Notes under the pieces: model-generated
What the model was told of the DNA's origin: nothing
Seen by the model: the letters and a program-made list of their open reading frames with translations, nothing else
The model's database searches: none
DNA from: Paenibacillus sp. BIHB 4019
Lineage (GTDB): Bacteria; Bacillota; Bacilli; Paenibacillales; Paenibacillaceae
Assembly (NCBI RefSeq): GCF_002741035.1
Contig: NZ_CP016808.1
Location: forward strand, 6,620,501-6,684,500
Length of the DNA: 64,000 nucleotides
Reading direction: 5' to 3'
Shown: one piece after another, positions 1 to 10,130 of the stretch
Layout of the letters: each line of letters opens with the position of its first letter
Numbering within the stretch: position 1 is the first letter of the stretch
Translations under genes and position numbers: made by a program

Positions 1-1905
1 CTGCTTCTCGATCTCAAACGTTTCATCGGCAGAAGCCGGAACCGCCCATTCATGCACGATTTCATAAGCAGTACGGTAAGCGCTTTGCTCCACCAGACGA
101 ATCGCTGCTTTCACGCCTTGCGTCGTAATCGCCTGCTCGCCATCCGGCTGCTTGTACATATATTCATTGCCGATATCGCCTGTGTTCTCATACACGCCAA
201 GACCGCGATACACTAGACCGCTCTGCTTGTCCGTCAAATCGAACGAGCCATCTTCACCGATGGCGACATGCAGCCATTCATTTTCCAGCACGACCGAATC
301 CGCACGCTGAGCCGCTGCAACCGCAGCCGCTTCGCCTGCTGGTGCTGCAGCTTCTCCAGCGCCATTGCGAACCCATGCATAAGACGACAGTCCAAGCGCT
401 GGCACGTTCACCGCATCAAACGTCAGCTTAACTCGGCGGCACATATAAGGCTGGCGGAACTTGTCATCCGGCAAGTCGTACCCAAATTGCAGCCCCAAAT
501 CCTCCACAGAGCAAGCAACCGCTTCGCCGTTATGATCGACAAGCACTCTTCCAGTAACATCGACGGCATTCATCCGGCGATTGACTTCTGGAAGCGGCAA
601 GCCTTCGCGGAAGTACAGACGCTCGACATCAAGCTCGATTTCAACAACGCCGCTGCGAGCCCAGCCTGTCGTGTTATAAACAACGAACGGCAGCGCAGCT
701 TCGCCATACGAAGCAAATACCGATGTATCCACCGCTTCGGCAATCGCCTGCGTGCTATCGGTAACGATTGTTTCAGCGACATGGCGGCTCTTGTCAAAAC
801 GAGTAACCATCTCGCGGTGAACCTCATCCACACTGCAGCCGCAAATGCTGTCATGCGGATGGTTTTGCATTAGTGTTTTCCACGCATACGTAAACAAATG
901 ATGCGGGTATTCCTGTCCAAGCTTGTGCGCAATCGTCGCAAGCGGCTCCGCTACCTTTTCGAGCATCGCTTGGCCAAGCTGATTCATTTGCTTCAAATAA
1001 ACACGAGCCGAAGCCGTGTTCACAAGCGTAGACCAGCCATCCGTACGTTGGCTGCGCAGCTCGCCCTTCACGACCGAAAGCTCGCGGTCAAGTCCGCTGT
1101 TTACCGCTGCCAAATAATCCTCAAAGTTGGAGTGGATAAAATCCGTATCCGGATACAGCTTTCTTGCTGTCGCCAGCGCCGCAGACAGATCCTGCTGAAT
1201 AGGCTGATGATCACAGCCGTTCATGAACAGCAGCTCGCCAGTAGCCGCATATTTCTCGGCTTCCTCCAGCTTTTTGTCCCAATAGATCTTCGCCTCTTGC
1301 TCGTCTACCGGAACCTCCATGCCGTTGCAATACCAGTTGGCAAAAAGAATACCCAACACGCGCGAGCCGTCAGGACCTTCCCATTGCAGCTCGGAGAATG
1401 AGGACTCATAGCCCGTATCCGCTACTGTATTGTTAAAGCCCGTCGGCTTCACGCCTCTGCCAAATACCGCATTATCAATGCCTGCTTGACGCAAAATTTG
1501 CGGCGCCTGGCCGATGTTGCCGAAGGTATCCGGGAAATAGCCGACCTTCGCAATGATGCCGTAACGGCTCGCATCCTGATGGCCGAGCTGCAAATTGCGC
1601 AAATTCGCTTCGCTGCTCGTCAGGAAGGCATCCTGCAAAATGTACCAAGGGCCGATCGGAATACGTCCTTCTTTAATATATTTTTCAAGGCGTTCCCGAT
1701 TTTCCGGGCGAACCTGCAAATAATCTTCGAGAATGATCGTCTGGCCGTCCAAATAAAAGCTTTTGAAATCGGGGTCCGTATCCAGCGTATGAAGCAGCGT
1801 ATCCATCAGTTTAACGAGGAGCACATGATGCTTCTCATACGGCAAATACCATTCGCGATCCCAATGTGTGTGGGAAATAATGTGGGCCTTTCTTTTAGAA
1901 GCCAT
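1..1905 (-). CDS. GH38 alpha-mannosidase, C-terminus beyond window
   Basis: Probable alpha-mannosidase of glycoside hydrolase family 38, cutting terminal alpha-linked mannose from mannans or N-glycan fragments in the cytoplasm (no signal peptide). The open frame runs from ATG at 1905 to the window edge, so about 635 N-terminal residues are present and the C-terminal beta-domains are missing. The N-terminus carries HTHWDREW near residues 12-19, the metal-binding motif of the family, and FPDTFG further in, whose Asp is the family nucleophile. A later HPHDSICG stretch matches the second metal-ligand region. The ATG overlaps the TAA stop of the upstream gene by one base (TAATG), so the two are translationally coupled. 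It is the last visible gene of the mannoside operon starting near 10.0 kb. Family call is firm; exact linkage specificity is inferred. Confidence 0.9.
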   Translation of the reverse strand, partial: MASKRKAHIISHTHWDREWYLPYEKHHVLLVKLMDTLLHTLDTDPDFKSFYLDGQTIILEDYLQVRPENRERLEKYIKEGRIPIGPWYILQDAFLTSSEANLRNLQLGHQDASRYGIIAKVGYFPDTFGNIGQAPQILRQAGIDNAVFGRGVKPTGFNNTVADTGYESSFSELQWEGPDGSRVLGILFANWYCNGMEVPVDEQEAKIYWDKKLEEAEKYAATGELLFMNGCDHQPIQQDLSAALATARKLYPDTDFIHSNFEDYLAAVNSGLDRELSVVKGELRSQRTDGWSTLVNTASARVYLKQMNQLGQAMLEKVAEPLATIAHKLGQEYPHHLFTYAWKTLMQNHPHDSICGCSVDEVHREMVTRFDKSRHVAETIVTDSTQAIAEAVDTSVFASYGEAALPFVVYNTTGWARSGVVEIELDVERLYFREGLPLPEVNRRMNAVDVTGRVLVDHNGEAVACSVEDLGLQFGYDLPDDKFRQPYMCRRVKLTFDAVNVPALGLSSYAWVRNGAGEAAAPAGEAAAVAAAQRADSVVLENEWLHVAIGEDGSFDLTDKQSGLVYRGLGVYENTGDIGNEYMYKQPDGEQAITTQGVKAAIRLVEQSAYRTAYEIVHEWAVPASADETFEIEKQ

Positions 1906-4900
1906 TACTGCGCACCTCTTCTTTCTTCATGTTGATCGGGCAGCGTAACCGCTACCTCTACTTGATGCGGGCGATAGACGGCGAGCAGCTTGCCGCTTGC
2001 ATCCGTTGCGAACAGCACAGAGCGTTCCTTTTCCAGTGAAAAAGCGTACCGCCCCTCCGTCGCCGGGTCTTGCACTTCAATTCTCGCGTCGAATCCGGAT
2101 TCGGATACGAATACGAATAGCGCGCCGCTCTTAAATGTAAGCTTGCGCCCATAAACGCCAGGCAACTGGCCGCCTTGCAGCCAATTCAGCTCCTGCTCGC
2201 AGCCTGCCGAGTCAAGCGCATAGCGATACAGCTCCTTAATCGGCTCCGTACGCTCGTTCAGCTCCAGCGGCAGCGGGCTCCATAACAGGCGTCCCTTGCC
2301 TACGGTCAGCTCAACCAGTTGGTCGCCATCATTCGCTGCTCGATGAACAGCGGAAGCATCAACGGCAGCCGCTTCACTCGAAGCAGCACTGCTAATCGGA
2401 ACCTCTTTCCATACTTCGGCTATCCGGCGATTGCCATATGAAACAGGGAAAGTGGCTTCGCCAATGCGCAGCTGTTCCTCGCGCTGCACATTGCGCAGCT
2501 CCGCCCTGCCAAGCAGCCCAGAGCAGCGATCGCTCGCTTTCCAGTAAGCGTCCAAGCTTATTGGTCCCATCCATAATAACGTAACGCCCGCTCGCTCTAC
2601 AAGTGCAATAAGGCGACCAAATGCCGCATCATCTAAGTTATGCGCACTCGGCACAATGAGCAGCTTCGGCGGATTCGCCTCCAGCTCCTGCAGATGATAT
2701 TCCGATGCGCCGCGGAATGGCGTATTTAGCTCATAAGCCAGTACCCGCGTCGCGCGCGTTGTCGCATCAAACGCCAGCTTGCGATTGGAGAAATCGTTGG
2801 AATACGGGAACAATACCGCCGTATTCTCCAGCTGGCGATCCTCGAATAAGTCCCGAATTTGCTCCATAAAGCTGCCAAAATCATACGATACATCCGCTTC
2901 CGGCTTTTCCGTTCCATCTGCTCGCAGCGCGCCGATATGCGATTCATTGGCATTGTCCATATAGAAGTTCGTATTCCAAATCCACTGCACTGCCCCAGCT
3001 CCGCCTGTCGCAAAAGCATACGCATATTTGCGCTCCAGCAGGCTGTGAAGCTCAGCTTCCGAACGCTTCGCTCTGCCATCTGGCGTCTCCACATACATAA
3101 TGCCGGTTTCCTGAACGACATTTGGTTTGTTTGCTGTTTTGGCAAACAAGCTGTCCCACACGAGATTGTCGTTGAGCCACCAGGAGTGGACTGTCGTATA
3201 ATCAGCGGCTTCCTCGTAGAAAAAGGGCGAAGGACGCTGTGCGCCAAGCGCCTCATCCTGGCCGACCGTTACCATATGGTTCGGACATTCGTCTTTAATC
3301 GCCTCATACAATTGCTTCGCCCAGCGATTGTGCATGTCCATCGAGAACAGCACATAATCGAGCCAGCGCGTGCCATTTTTCCCTTGGTGCATATCCTGCA
3401 CATCGAAGTTGATTTCTTCCGGCTCTGGCGGTACAGCCGCTTCATAGCTAGGCAGCTGCTCCGGGGACATATTCCACAGCTCTTGAAGCTGTGCAAGCGA
3501 TCCATGGCGCTTTTTCAGCCAAGCGGTATAGGCCTTCTGTTCAAAAGGGTCGCGCGCTGAACGAGGTCCATTCGAGAAAATGCGCGGCGGATCAAACATC
3601 GATGGCTCATTGATCAAATCCCAGTCGACATTCATCGTCTGCTTGTGGCGGGAAACGATCGCGCGCACGAAGCGCTTCTGCGCCTCGACGCTGCGCGGAT
3701 CGAGATAAGGGTTTAACCCTTCCCACGTTTCCGGCGTAAAGGAGAAGAAGGTAAAGGTTACCTGCAAGCCATGACGTTTTGCCGTCAGCAGAAAAGCATC
3801 AATCGAACGCAGCGCCTCTTCTGACGCATGCCCATCCACCTGCATCACATTGCGGTACGCGGTCCAAATGCCCGTGCGAATCCAGTTGATGCCCGCTTTG
3901 CGCATTTGCGCCATGTCGCGGTCCCATACTGAAGCATTCGGCAGAAACAGAAATTTCCGCGCCACGTCCGACGTCATATACGTCATGCCGACTACAGGCA
4001 GCGGACGCCCATCCTTCTGAAAATAATCCCGTCCGCTCGTCACCGGGCTTCCCTGAGCAAGCAGCTCCTGGTCAAAGCCCCAGAAGCCTTGGCGCAAAAT
4101 CCGCACCTCGCCCAAAGTCGATTCTGCTCGGCACACAACCCTATAGTAGCCGCTTTGCAGCTCAAGCGGCACGGGCAGCCTTAATATCTGCTGCTGCTTG
4201 CCTGCCCTCTGCTGCAAGCGGTATGCCCATTTCTGCTGCGAGTTTTCATGCTCGACCGTTATAGCAAAATCCCACTCCGCGGCTGGGTACAAGTCAGCCT
4301 GTCCAACACTAGCCGCTTGCTGCCTTGGAGCAGCCTCATTATCAGCTGGCTGGAGCTTTGTCTCCTCAAATGCCGAAACCTCGCCGCACTCAAGCTCGCG
4401 GCGAAGCTGCTGCACCTGCAGCGTCAGCATCGCCCGCTCGCCAGGCTCGAAGGAAGCATAGTTCGGCTTCAGCCACAGCTCTGTTACGCCAGCGGCACAA
4501 AAAGCGGCCCAACGGCCCAGCTCGGCTGCTCCGCCTTCCTGCCAGAACGCATTCGTCAGCGGCTGGTTAACGAACAGCCAGCGTGCGCCAGCGAATGCTC
4601 CCTTCGTATTCTCCCACAGCACCACAGGCGCTGCTACCTCGCGCCCTGTGGCGGAAATGCCTTTCAGCAGCGGATAAATATGCGCGTCCATCGGCCCGGC
4701 AGAGCCCATTTGATGCGGCAAATCGCTGCTTTTTGTCACATGCGGCACCAGATTCCAGGTTGGCGTCACACTAAACAGCGCTTCCCTGCCTGCCAGCAGA
4801 GGAAGATCCTCCGCGGCTGCAAGCGCAGCTATCGGAGCAGCGGCCACTGGCAGCATTTCATGAATATGAAGCTCGCGGTGATAGGCTGTCTGCTCCGACT

Positions 4901-5201
4901 CTACCAGCCACTCGCCTGCCTCGCCGCGGCGAACGGGGCGCTTGAACGGCGCGCCGCCCAAGCTGATCAAGCTGCCGCCGCGCCGCAAATAGCCGATAAT
5001 CGCGCTCCATGCTTGTTTTGGAAAATAAGGGGCGTGCATATTAATGAAGCAGCCTTCTTCCGCAGTACCAAGCGCTTCCGCAAGCTCGTCTGCCCGGACA
5101 ACGCGGCCTGCTCCTGCGAGCAGACCATCTAACTGGGCAGAAGGTTCCAAGGCTATCGGGAAGGACGAATCATAAAAAATGATGGCATGGCGCTTGCTCA
5201 T
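1905..5201 (-). CDS. large clan GH-A glycosidase (GH5/GH42-like), 1098 aa
   Basis: Cytoplasmic multidomain glycoside hydrolase. I chose the ATG at 5201 because it forms an ATGA overlap with the stop of the GH125 gene; the frame is open further upstream only inside that gene. Residues ~1-390 look like a glutamine-amidotransferase-like or beta-sandwich accessory region; a TIM-barrel follows at ~400-760. The likely acid/base is the Glu of LINEP (about residue 532) and the nucleophile the Glu of VVQETG (about 698), the pattern of clan GH-A. A Rossmann-like segment at ~820-930 resembles the trimerisation domain of beta-galactosidases. Lying between GH38 and GH125 genes, it probably attacks a beta-linkage in the same mannose-containing glycan (beta-mannoside or beta-galactoside). 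I cannot assign the family number with certainty. Confidence 0.8.
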   Translation of the reverse strand: MSKRHAIIFYDSSFPIALEPSAQLDGLLAGAGRVVRADELAEALGTAEEGCFINMHAPYFPKQAWSAIIGYLRRGGSLISLGGAPFKRPVRRGEAGEWLVESEQTAYHRELHIHEMLPVAAAPIAALAAAEDLPLLAGREALFSVTPTWNLVPHVTKSSDLPHQMGSAGPMDAHIYPLLKGISATGREVAAPVVLWENTKGAFAGARWLFVNQPLTNAFWQEGGAAELGRWAAFCAAGVTELWLKPNYASFEPGERAMLTLQVQQLRRELECGEVSAFEETKLQPADNEAAPRQQAASVGQADLYPAAEWDFAITVEHENSQQKWAYRLQQRAGKQQQILRLPVPLELQSGYYRVVCRAESTLGEVRILRQGFWGFDQELLAQGSPVTSGRDYFQKDGRPLPVVGMTYMTSDVARKFLFLPNASVWDRDMAQMRKAGINWIRTGIWTAYRNVMQVDGHASEEALRSIDAFLLTAKRHGLQVTFTFFSFTPETWEGLNPYLDPRSVEAQKRFVRAIVSRHKQTMNVDWDLINEPSMFDPPRIFSNGPRSARDPFEQKAYTAWLKKRHGSLAQLQELWNMSPEQLPSYEAAVPPEPEEINFDVQDMHQGKNGTRWLDYVLFSMDMHNRWAKQLYEAIKDECPNHMVTVGQDEALGAQRPSPFFYEEAADYTTVHSWWLNDNLVWDSLFAKTANKPNVVQETGIMYVETPDGRAKRSEAELHSLLERKYAYAFATGGAGAVQWIWNTNFYMDNANESHIGALRADGTEKPEADVSYDFGSFMEQIRDLFEDRQLENTAVLFPYSNDFSNRKLAFDATTRATRVLAYELNTPFRGASEYHLQELEANPPKLLIVPSAHNLDDAAFGRLIALVERAGVTLLWMGPISLDAYWKASDRCSGLLGRAELRNVQREEQLRIGEATFPVSYGNRRIAEVWKEVPISSAASSEAAAVDASAVHRAANDGDQLVELTVGKGRLLWSPLPLELNERTEPIKELYRYALDSAGCEQELNWLQGGQLPGVYGRKLTFKSGALFVFVSESGFDARIEVQDPATEGRYAFSLEKERSVLFATDASGKLLAVYRPHQVEVAVTLPDQHEERRGAQ

Positions 5202-6517
5202 AGCAGTCCATCCTTCATCGCCCGATAAACGAGCTGCGAGAACAAGCTGTTCGACCAAGCGAACCATTTCCGCGTGAATATGGCTGGATCGTCCGAATGG
5301 AAGCCTTCATGCATAAAGCCGGTATCGGCATCAGTTGCTTCCAGCATGGCAATCATGGCCAGCTTTTCCTCGTCGTTATCCGCAGTAATACCCTGCATCG
5401 AAAGCGCCATATGCCAAATATAGCCTGGCGGCGTATGCGGGCTTCCGATGCCTTTGGCGATTTTCCCTTCATAATAAAAAGGATTTTCTTTGCTCAGCGC
5501 GAATTTGCGCGTGTTTTGGTAAATTGGATCATCAGCGGTCGTGTAGCCCAAATAAGTAATCGAGAGCAAGCCCGGCGTTCCAGCGTCATCCATCAGGCAA
5601 TAGTTGCCGAATCCGTCCGTCTCATAAGCATAAATAGGGCCAAACTCCGGGTGACGGTAAATGCCATACAGCTGAATGCCATGCTCGACATCATCTTCAA
5701 GCTGCTTAAGCTCCTTCACAAAGTCCATATCGCGGAATACCCACTCGGCCATCTCTCTCATCTGCCGCAGCGTTACAACCGCAAACATGTTCGCCGGAAT
5801 GTTGTAGTGGAAGTCGCAAGCGTCGTCGCTTGGGCGGAAGCCCGACCAGATCATTCCGGTATAATTGACCGGCATGCCCATTCCGCTATTGCGCAGCGAA
5901 TCGGTAGGAATGCCATTGTCCCTTACAAAACGGTAAGGGGAAAGCTCGAAGTGGCGCTGCTCGGTTTTCCACAGCTCCACAATGCGGCGCATCGCTGCCT
6001 TAAAGCCCGAGTCAAAAATATCGGTCAGCTCTGTCTCTTTCCAATACGCATAAGCTAGGCGCATCGAGAAGCAGATCGAATCCAGCTCGAACTTGCGCTC
6101 CCATACCCAAGGCGACATGTCCGTCTCATCCGTCGTATTCCAATGCCAGTCATTGGCCGACTCATTAAAGGCATTCGCATAAGGATCAATCTGAATATTG
6201 GCCATATGGCGCTTGATCAAGCCGCTAATGATACGCTGCAGCTCCACATCATTTTTCGCCAGCGGCACATAATGAATGACCTGCTCGACCGAGTCGCGCA
6301 GCCACATCGCGGGAATATCTCCCGTAATGATGAAGGTTGTGCCATCATCCATTTTTTTCGTCGTCGTTTCCAGTGTGTTAGGAAAGCAGTTTTTGAACAG
6401 CTGAAGCAGCTTCGGGCGGTGCGCCAGCTTCTGCTCGGCTTCTTGCAATACCTCTTGAACCGCTTGCGGCAGAGCAAGCTCTGGCAGCGGGATTTTTGGC
6501 AATCTGAATTGTTCCAT
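5198..6517 (-). CDS. GH125 exo-alpha-1,6-mannosidase, 439 aa
   Basis: Metal-independent exo-acting alpha-1,6-mannosidase of family GH125 (formerly DUF1237), removing alpha-1,6-mannose from yeast-type mannan or N-glycan cores. The signature GDIPAMWLRDS lies at residues 66-76, the length of 439 is typical for the family, and the (alpha/alpha)6 barrel repeats run through the rest. No signal peptide is present, so it works on imported oligosaccharides. An AAAGGAG site precedes the ATG. The gene overlaps the next one by ATGA and follows the permease gene after 27 bases, so it is in the mannoside operon. GH125 next to GH38 is a common pairing in bacteria that use alpha-mannans. Confidence 0.93.
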   Translation of the reverse strand: MEQFRLPKIPLPELALPQAVQEVLQEAEQKLAHRPKLLQLFKNCFPNTLETTTKKMDDGTTFIITGDIPAMWLRDSVEQVIHYVPLAKNDVELQRIISGLIKRHMANIQIDPYANAFNESANDWHWNTTDETDMSPWVWERKFELDSICFSMRLAYAYWKETELTDIFDSGFKAAMRRIVELWKTEQRHFELSPYRFVRDNGIPTDSLRNSGMGMPVNYTGMIWSGFRPSDDACDFHYNIPANMFAVVTLRQMREMAEWVFRDMDFVKELKQLEDDVEHGIQLYGIYRHPEFGPIYAYETDGFGNYCLMDDAGTPGLLSITYLGYTTADDPIYQNTRKFALSKENPFYYEGKIAKGIGSPHTPPGYIWHMALSMQGITADNDEEKLAMIAMLEATDADTGFMHEGFHSDDPAIFTRKWFAWSNSLFSQLVYRAMKDGLL

Positions 6518-6544
6518 GGTGGGTGTAGCTCCTTTGACTATTAT

Positions 6545-7462
6545 TTATTCCTTAACAGCGCCTACCGTCAAACCTTGAATGAAATAACGTTGGAAGAACG
6601 GGTAAGCGAATACGATCGGTCCGGTTGCCAGCACAACCATCGCCATCCGCGATGTATCCTGCGGCATCGATTGCAGGACGCCTACGCTTAGCGACGCATT
6701 TTGTGAGTTTTTCATAATAAACTGCATGCTGTTCTCAATCCGCATTAGCATCGATTGCAGCGGCACCAAATTTGGCGAATCAATGTACAAGAGCGCATTA
6801 AACCAGTCATTCCAATAGCCTAGTGTACAGAACAGGCCAATGGTCGCAAGACCTGGCAGCGATAATGGCAGAACAAGGCGGAAGAAGATGCCGAACTCGC
6901 CCGCGCCGTCGATTTTGCCTGATTCAATAATCGCATCCGGCACCATCGTCGAGAAAAATGTCCGCAAAATCATAATATAAAAGGCATTGACCGCAAGCGG
7001 CAAAATGAGTGCCCACAAGGAATCCTTCAGCCCCAGCAGCTGCGTCATGACGATATAAGTAGGTACAAGACCGCCATTAAACAGCATCGTGAAGAAGGCA
7101 AAGAAGGCGAAAAAGTTGCGATATTTAAAGTTGCGCCGTGATATCGCATAGGCAAACAATGCTGAGCATACGACACCGATAATCGTGCCTACAATTGTAA
7201 TCGTAATCGTCACGCCATAGGAGCGGAGCAGTTGGTCGCCTGCCTTGAATAAATAGCGGTAAGCTTCCACACTCCATTTCTCCGGAATAATCTGATAGCC
7301 ATTGCTTGCCAGCGTCGCCTCATCCGTGAAGGAAATAATCGTCACGAACAGGAAAGGAAATACGCATAACAAGGCAAAAATACCGGCCACGGCATGAAAA
7401 ATAAAATTCCACGCTGGCGAGAGCTTATGAAAATCACGGCTCTTAATCGTTCCAACAGACAC
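6545..7462 (-). CDS. carbohydrate ABC transporter permease, YtcP/LplC type
   Basis: Inner-membrane permease of a CUT1-type carbohydrate importer, ~305 aa with six predicted helices and the C-terminal ending in TVGAVKE typical of LplC/YtcP proteins. The start is taken as GTG at 7462 because an AGGGGG site sits eight bases before it; the frame is open to a TTG at 7516 without a good ribosome site. The sequence GAGEFGIFFRLVLPLSLPG, about two thirds along, is the EAA loop that contacts the ATPase. No ATPase gene is in the operon, as usual for this family, which borrows a shared MsmX-like ATPase. It partners with the next permease and the lipoprotein and presumably imports alpha-mannosides. Confidence 0.92.
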   Translation of the reverse strand: MSVGTIKSRDFHKLSPAWNFIFHAVAGIFALLCVFPFLFVTIISFTDEATLASNGYQIIPEKWSVEAYRYLFKAGDQLLRSYGVTITITIVGTIIGVVCSALFAYAISRRNFKYRNFFAFFAFFTMLFNGGLVPTYIVMTQLLGLKDSLWALILPLAVNAFYIMILRTFFSTMVPDAIIESGKIDGAGEFGIFFRLVLPLSLPGLATIGLFCTLGYWNDWFNALLYIDSPNLVPLQSMLMRIENSMQFIMKNSQNASLSVGVLQSMPQDTSRMAMVVLATGPIVFAYPFFQRYFIQGLTVGAVKE

Positions 7463-7533
7463 AGCCGTTTCCCCCTTTTGTTTTGGACTTCTGTTCCGAG
7501 AAAATTTGTTAAGCAAGGTTGCTGACGTCCATC

Positions 7534-8472
7534 CTAAAACAATGCGTTGTCTTTATTGAACTTGCGTACAATGCCATTGGATGTAATAACAAGAATGAAG
7601 CCGATAATCGACTGGTACAAGCCGGCAGCCGTCGTCATGCCAATTTCTCCCGTCGATTTAAGCCCGCGGTAAACATAAGTGTCAATAACGTTCGTCACGC
7701 TGTAGAGCGTACCCGAATCGCGCGGCACTTGGAAAAAGAGGCCAAAATCGGCATAGAAAATTTTCCCGATCGCCAGCAGCGTCAGAATCGTCATAAGCGG
7801 CATCAGCATCGGAAGCGTCACATTGCGAATTTGCTGCCATTTGTTGGCCCCGTCAATCATCGCCGCTTCATAAAGCGACTTGTCGATCCCCATAATAGCG
7901 GCCAAATAGATGACGCTGTTATAGCCGACCGATTTCCATAGGAAGACGACGACAATCATAACCGGCCAATAACCCGGGCTCGAATACCAGTTTACCGGGT
8001 CCATGCCCAGCATCTCGGCGATTTGGTTGAACACCCCTCTGTCCAAGCTCAGAAAGCTGTAGACGAAGTAGCCTACGATAACCCACGATAGAAAATAAGG
8101 CAAAAACATGCCCGTTTGATAAAGCTTGGCGAGCCGCTTGTTCGTAATTTCGGCAAGCATAATCGCCATCGCTACCGCAATGACAAGGCCCAGCACAATA
8201 AACACGACATTGTACAGCACCGTATTGCGGGTAATGATATAGGCGTCATTCGTGCTAAACAGAAACTTGAAGTTTTGAAAGCCGACCCATTTGCTCTCGA
8301 TAATGCTGGACAGAAAGCCGTTACGGCTGTAGCGGTATTCCTTGAAGGCAATAATCATGCCCGCCATCGGCAGGTAGGAAAATAGAATAAACCAGGCTGT
8401 AGCTGGAAGCACCATTAGCAGCATAGCGGTATTTTTGTTCATATCCTTGAAAAAACGTCCTATAGCTCCCAC
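7534..8472 (-). CDS. carbohydrate ABC transporter permease, LplB/YteP type
   Basis: Second membrane subunit of the same importer, ~312 aa with six helices. The GTG at 8472 (sequence starting MGAIGRFF) has an AAGAGGTG site six bases upstream and is preferred; the frame continues to another GTG at 8481. The EAA loop (IDGANKWQQIRNVTLP) precedes the last helices, and the C-terminus ends with NKDNALF, typical of LplB-like proteins. It lies 71 bases before the LplC-type gene and after the binding-protein gene, the standard lplABC order. Substrate is inferred from the flanking alpha-mannosidases. Confidence 0.92.
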   Translation of the reverse strand: MGAIGRFFKDMNKNTAMLLMVLPATAWFILFSYLPMAGMIIAFKEYRYSRNGFLSSIIESKWVGFQNFKFLFSTNDAYIITRNTVLYNVVFIVLGLVIAVAMAIMLAEITNKRLAKLYQTGMFLPYFLSWVIVGYFVYSFLSLDRGVFNQIAEMLGMDPVNWYSSPGYWPVMIVVVFLWKSVGYNSVIYLAAIMGIDKSLYEAAMIDGANKWQQIRNVTLPMLMPLMTILTLLAIGKIFYADFGLFFQVPRDSGTLYSVTNVIDTYVYRGLKSTGEIGMTTAAGLYQSIIGFILVITSNGIVRKFNKDNALF

Positions 8473-8550
8473 TTTCTTCACCTCTTCGCAGTCGGATTAA
8501 TGAGAGAAGGCATGAAGCGAATACGATCCATTCGCCCCACGCCTTCCGCT

Positions 8551-10026
8551 TTACTTGCCGTTCGCGGCTCTCCACTCATCAAGCTGGCGCTGCGCTTCCT
8601 CAATAATTTTATCCAGGCCTGCCGCTTTAAACTTCTCATTGGCACGCGGCAAATAAACTTCAGGGTCAACCGTACCGGTCATTAGAGCTGCCCAGTACTC
8701 TTCTTTTACGTTTTGTACGGAAGCAATTTCGGTTGTCACTTTCGATGTATCAAAGTTGAAGCCAAGCAGCGGGGCTACTGTACCCGCATCATTAAATTTC
8801 TTGAACTCTTCCCATTTGTTCGTCGGATCTGTCGTATTCAAATACGTAATCATCAGATTGCCGAGCGAGAAGGTTGGCATATCGTAGTTTTTCGACTCGT
8901 CCAAATTGTCCATGACGGTGTCGCTTACTTTTTTGTAATGCACGCCTTCAATACCGGAATCGATCATATTGCGCAGGACAGGGTCCGTATTAAGCAGGTT
9001 TAGGAACTCCATCGCTTTTTCTGGGTAAGCCGAGTTAGCCGAAATAGCTTGCATCGAGCCCATAACCGACCAGTTGTAAATGAGCGCATCGCTCGCTGGC
9101 GTCGATACAACCGGGTAGCCGTAGCTTGCCGACCATAGATTGTCCGCGAATGGCTGCGAAGTGGCACGGTCTGCAAACCATTTGCCCGTCGTTTGCGCAT
9201 CCGTCATGGAATCCATCGTTGCGGCTTCCGTCGGAATGTAGCCTGCTTTGTAATATTTGTGCATCGTGCCGAGAATTTGCTTCATCTCTGGCGTGTCGAG
9301 CACGTTTACGATTTTGTAATCTGTCGTGTCCAGTGCAACCGCCATTGGCAGCTTCTCAATAATGTAGTCATACTTCACATACGGCATTTGGTTCTTATCT
9401 ACCGCAAGCGCGTATACGTCTGGTTCATTTTCTTTAATCGTTTTCAGCAGCGGCTCCAGGCTTTCCAGCGTGTACACGCCGGACATGTCCAGCTTGTACT
9501 TGTCGAGCAGCTGTTTATTGAAGCGCCATACTTCCTGTGCTGGCAATTCTTTATTGGCAGGGATGCCGTAATTGTGGCCATCCACCTTCGAGCCTTCCAG
9601 GAAAGCCGGGTCCAATGCGCTAACGATGCCTTGGCCTTTCTCCTTCAGCAAATCGTCGATTTGCAGGAAAGCGCCTTTTCTCGCATTTTGCACATAATCA
9701 AATGCCCATGACGCTGTGAACATAATGTCAACCGGATCGCCGGACGCTGTCATGACTTGCAGCTTCTGAGCGTAATCGCCCCAGTCCACCATATTCATTT
9801 TAATCGTAACGCCAATTTTCTCAGCCGTGTATTTGCTCACCTCGGCCATAACTTTATCTACATCTTTTTGCGGCGTGCCAATGGTGTACCAGATGAGTTC
9901 AACCGGCTTTTCAGCTGTTCCCTCTTCACCGCTGCTTTCGTTTTTACTTCCGCAAGCGCCAAGCACAAGCGATGCAACCATCAGCAAGGCAAGCAGCGGC
10001 ATAAATCTTTTTCTCTTGTTACTCAT
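8551..10026 (-). CDS. extracellular solute-binding lipoprotein of ABC importer, 491 aa
   Basis: Sugar-binding lipoprotein that delivers substrate to the two permeases below it. The start is ATG 10026, with GGGGAGGAAAC directly upstream; the frame extends 75 bases further but without a ribosome site. Residues 1-24 form a lipoprotein signal with lipobox LVLGAC, so Cys is the lipidated residue, followed by a Ser/Glu-rich linker and a two-lobed family-1-like binding fold of the large LplA/YtcQ type. First gene of the mannoside operon; the promoter must lie in 10027-10130. Expression is probably activated by the YesN-type regulator encoded immediately upstream. Confidence 0.92.
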   Translation of the reverse strand: MSNKRKRFMPLLALLMVASLVLGACGSKNESSGEEGTAEKPVELIWYTIGTPQKDVDKVMAEVSKYTAEKIGVTIKMNMVDWGDYAQKLQVMTASGDPVDIMFTASWAFDYVQNARKGAFLQIDDLLKEKGQGIVSALDPAFLEGSKVDGHNYGIPANKELPAQEVWRFNKQLLDKYKLDMSGVYTLESLEPLLKTIKENEPDVYALAVDKNQMPYVKYDYIIEKLPMAVALDTTDYKIVNVLDTPEMKQILGTMHKYYKAGYIPTEAATMDSMTDAQTTGKWFADRATSQPFADNLWSASYGYPVVSTPASDALIYNWSVMGSMQAISANSAYPEKAMEFLNLLNTDPVLRNMIDSGIEGVHYKKVSDTVMDNLDESKNYDMPTFSLGNLMITYLNTTDPTNKWEEFKKFNDAGTVAPLLGFNFDTSKVTTEIASVQNVKEEYWAALMTGTVDPEVYLPRANEKFKAAGLDKIIEEAQRQLDEWRAANGK

Positions 10027-10130
10027 TATGTTTCCTCCCCAAACTATGTTCTGTACTCTATGTTTTAAATTAACGGATGCGGCTATTTTCATATAGACCA
10101 CAAACTAAAGGTATGATGTACAAATTAAAG

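Noticed and set aside
268..1935. Plus-strand open frames of 150-200 codons
   Set aside because: They lie opposite the GH38 gene, have no ribosome sites and encode Arg/His/Leu-rich sequence typical of antisense frames.
2859..5132. Long plus-strand open frames (up to ~294 codons)
   Set aside because: Antisense shadows of the 1098-aa glycosidase; no motifs, no Shine-Dalgarno.
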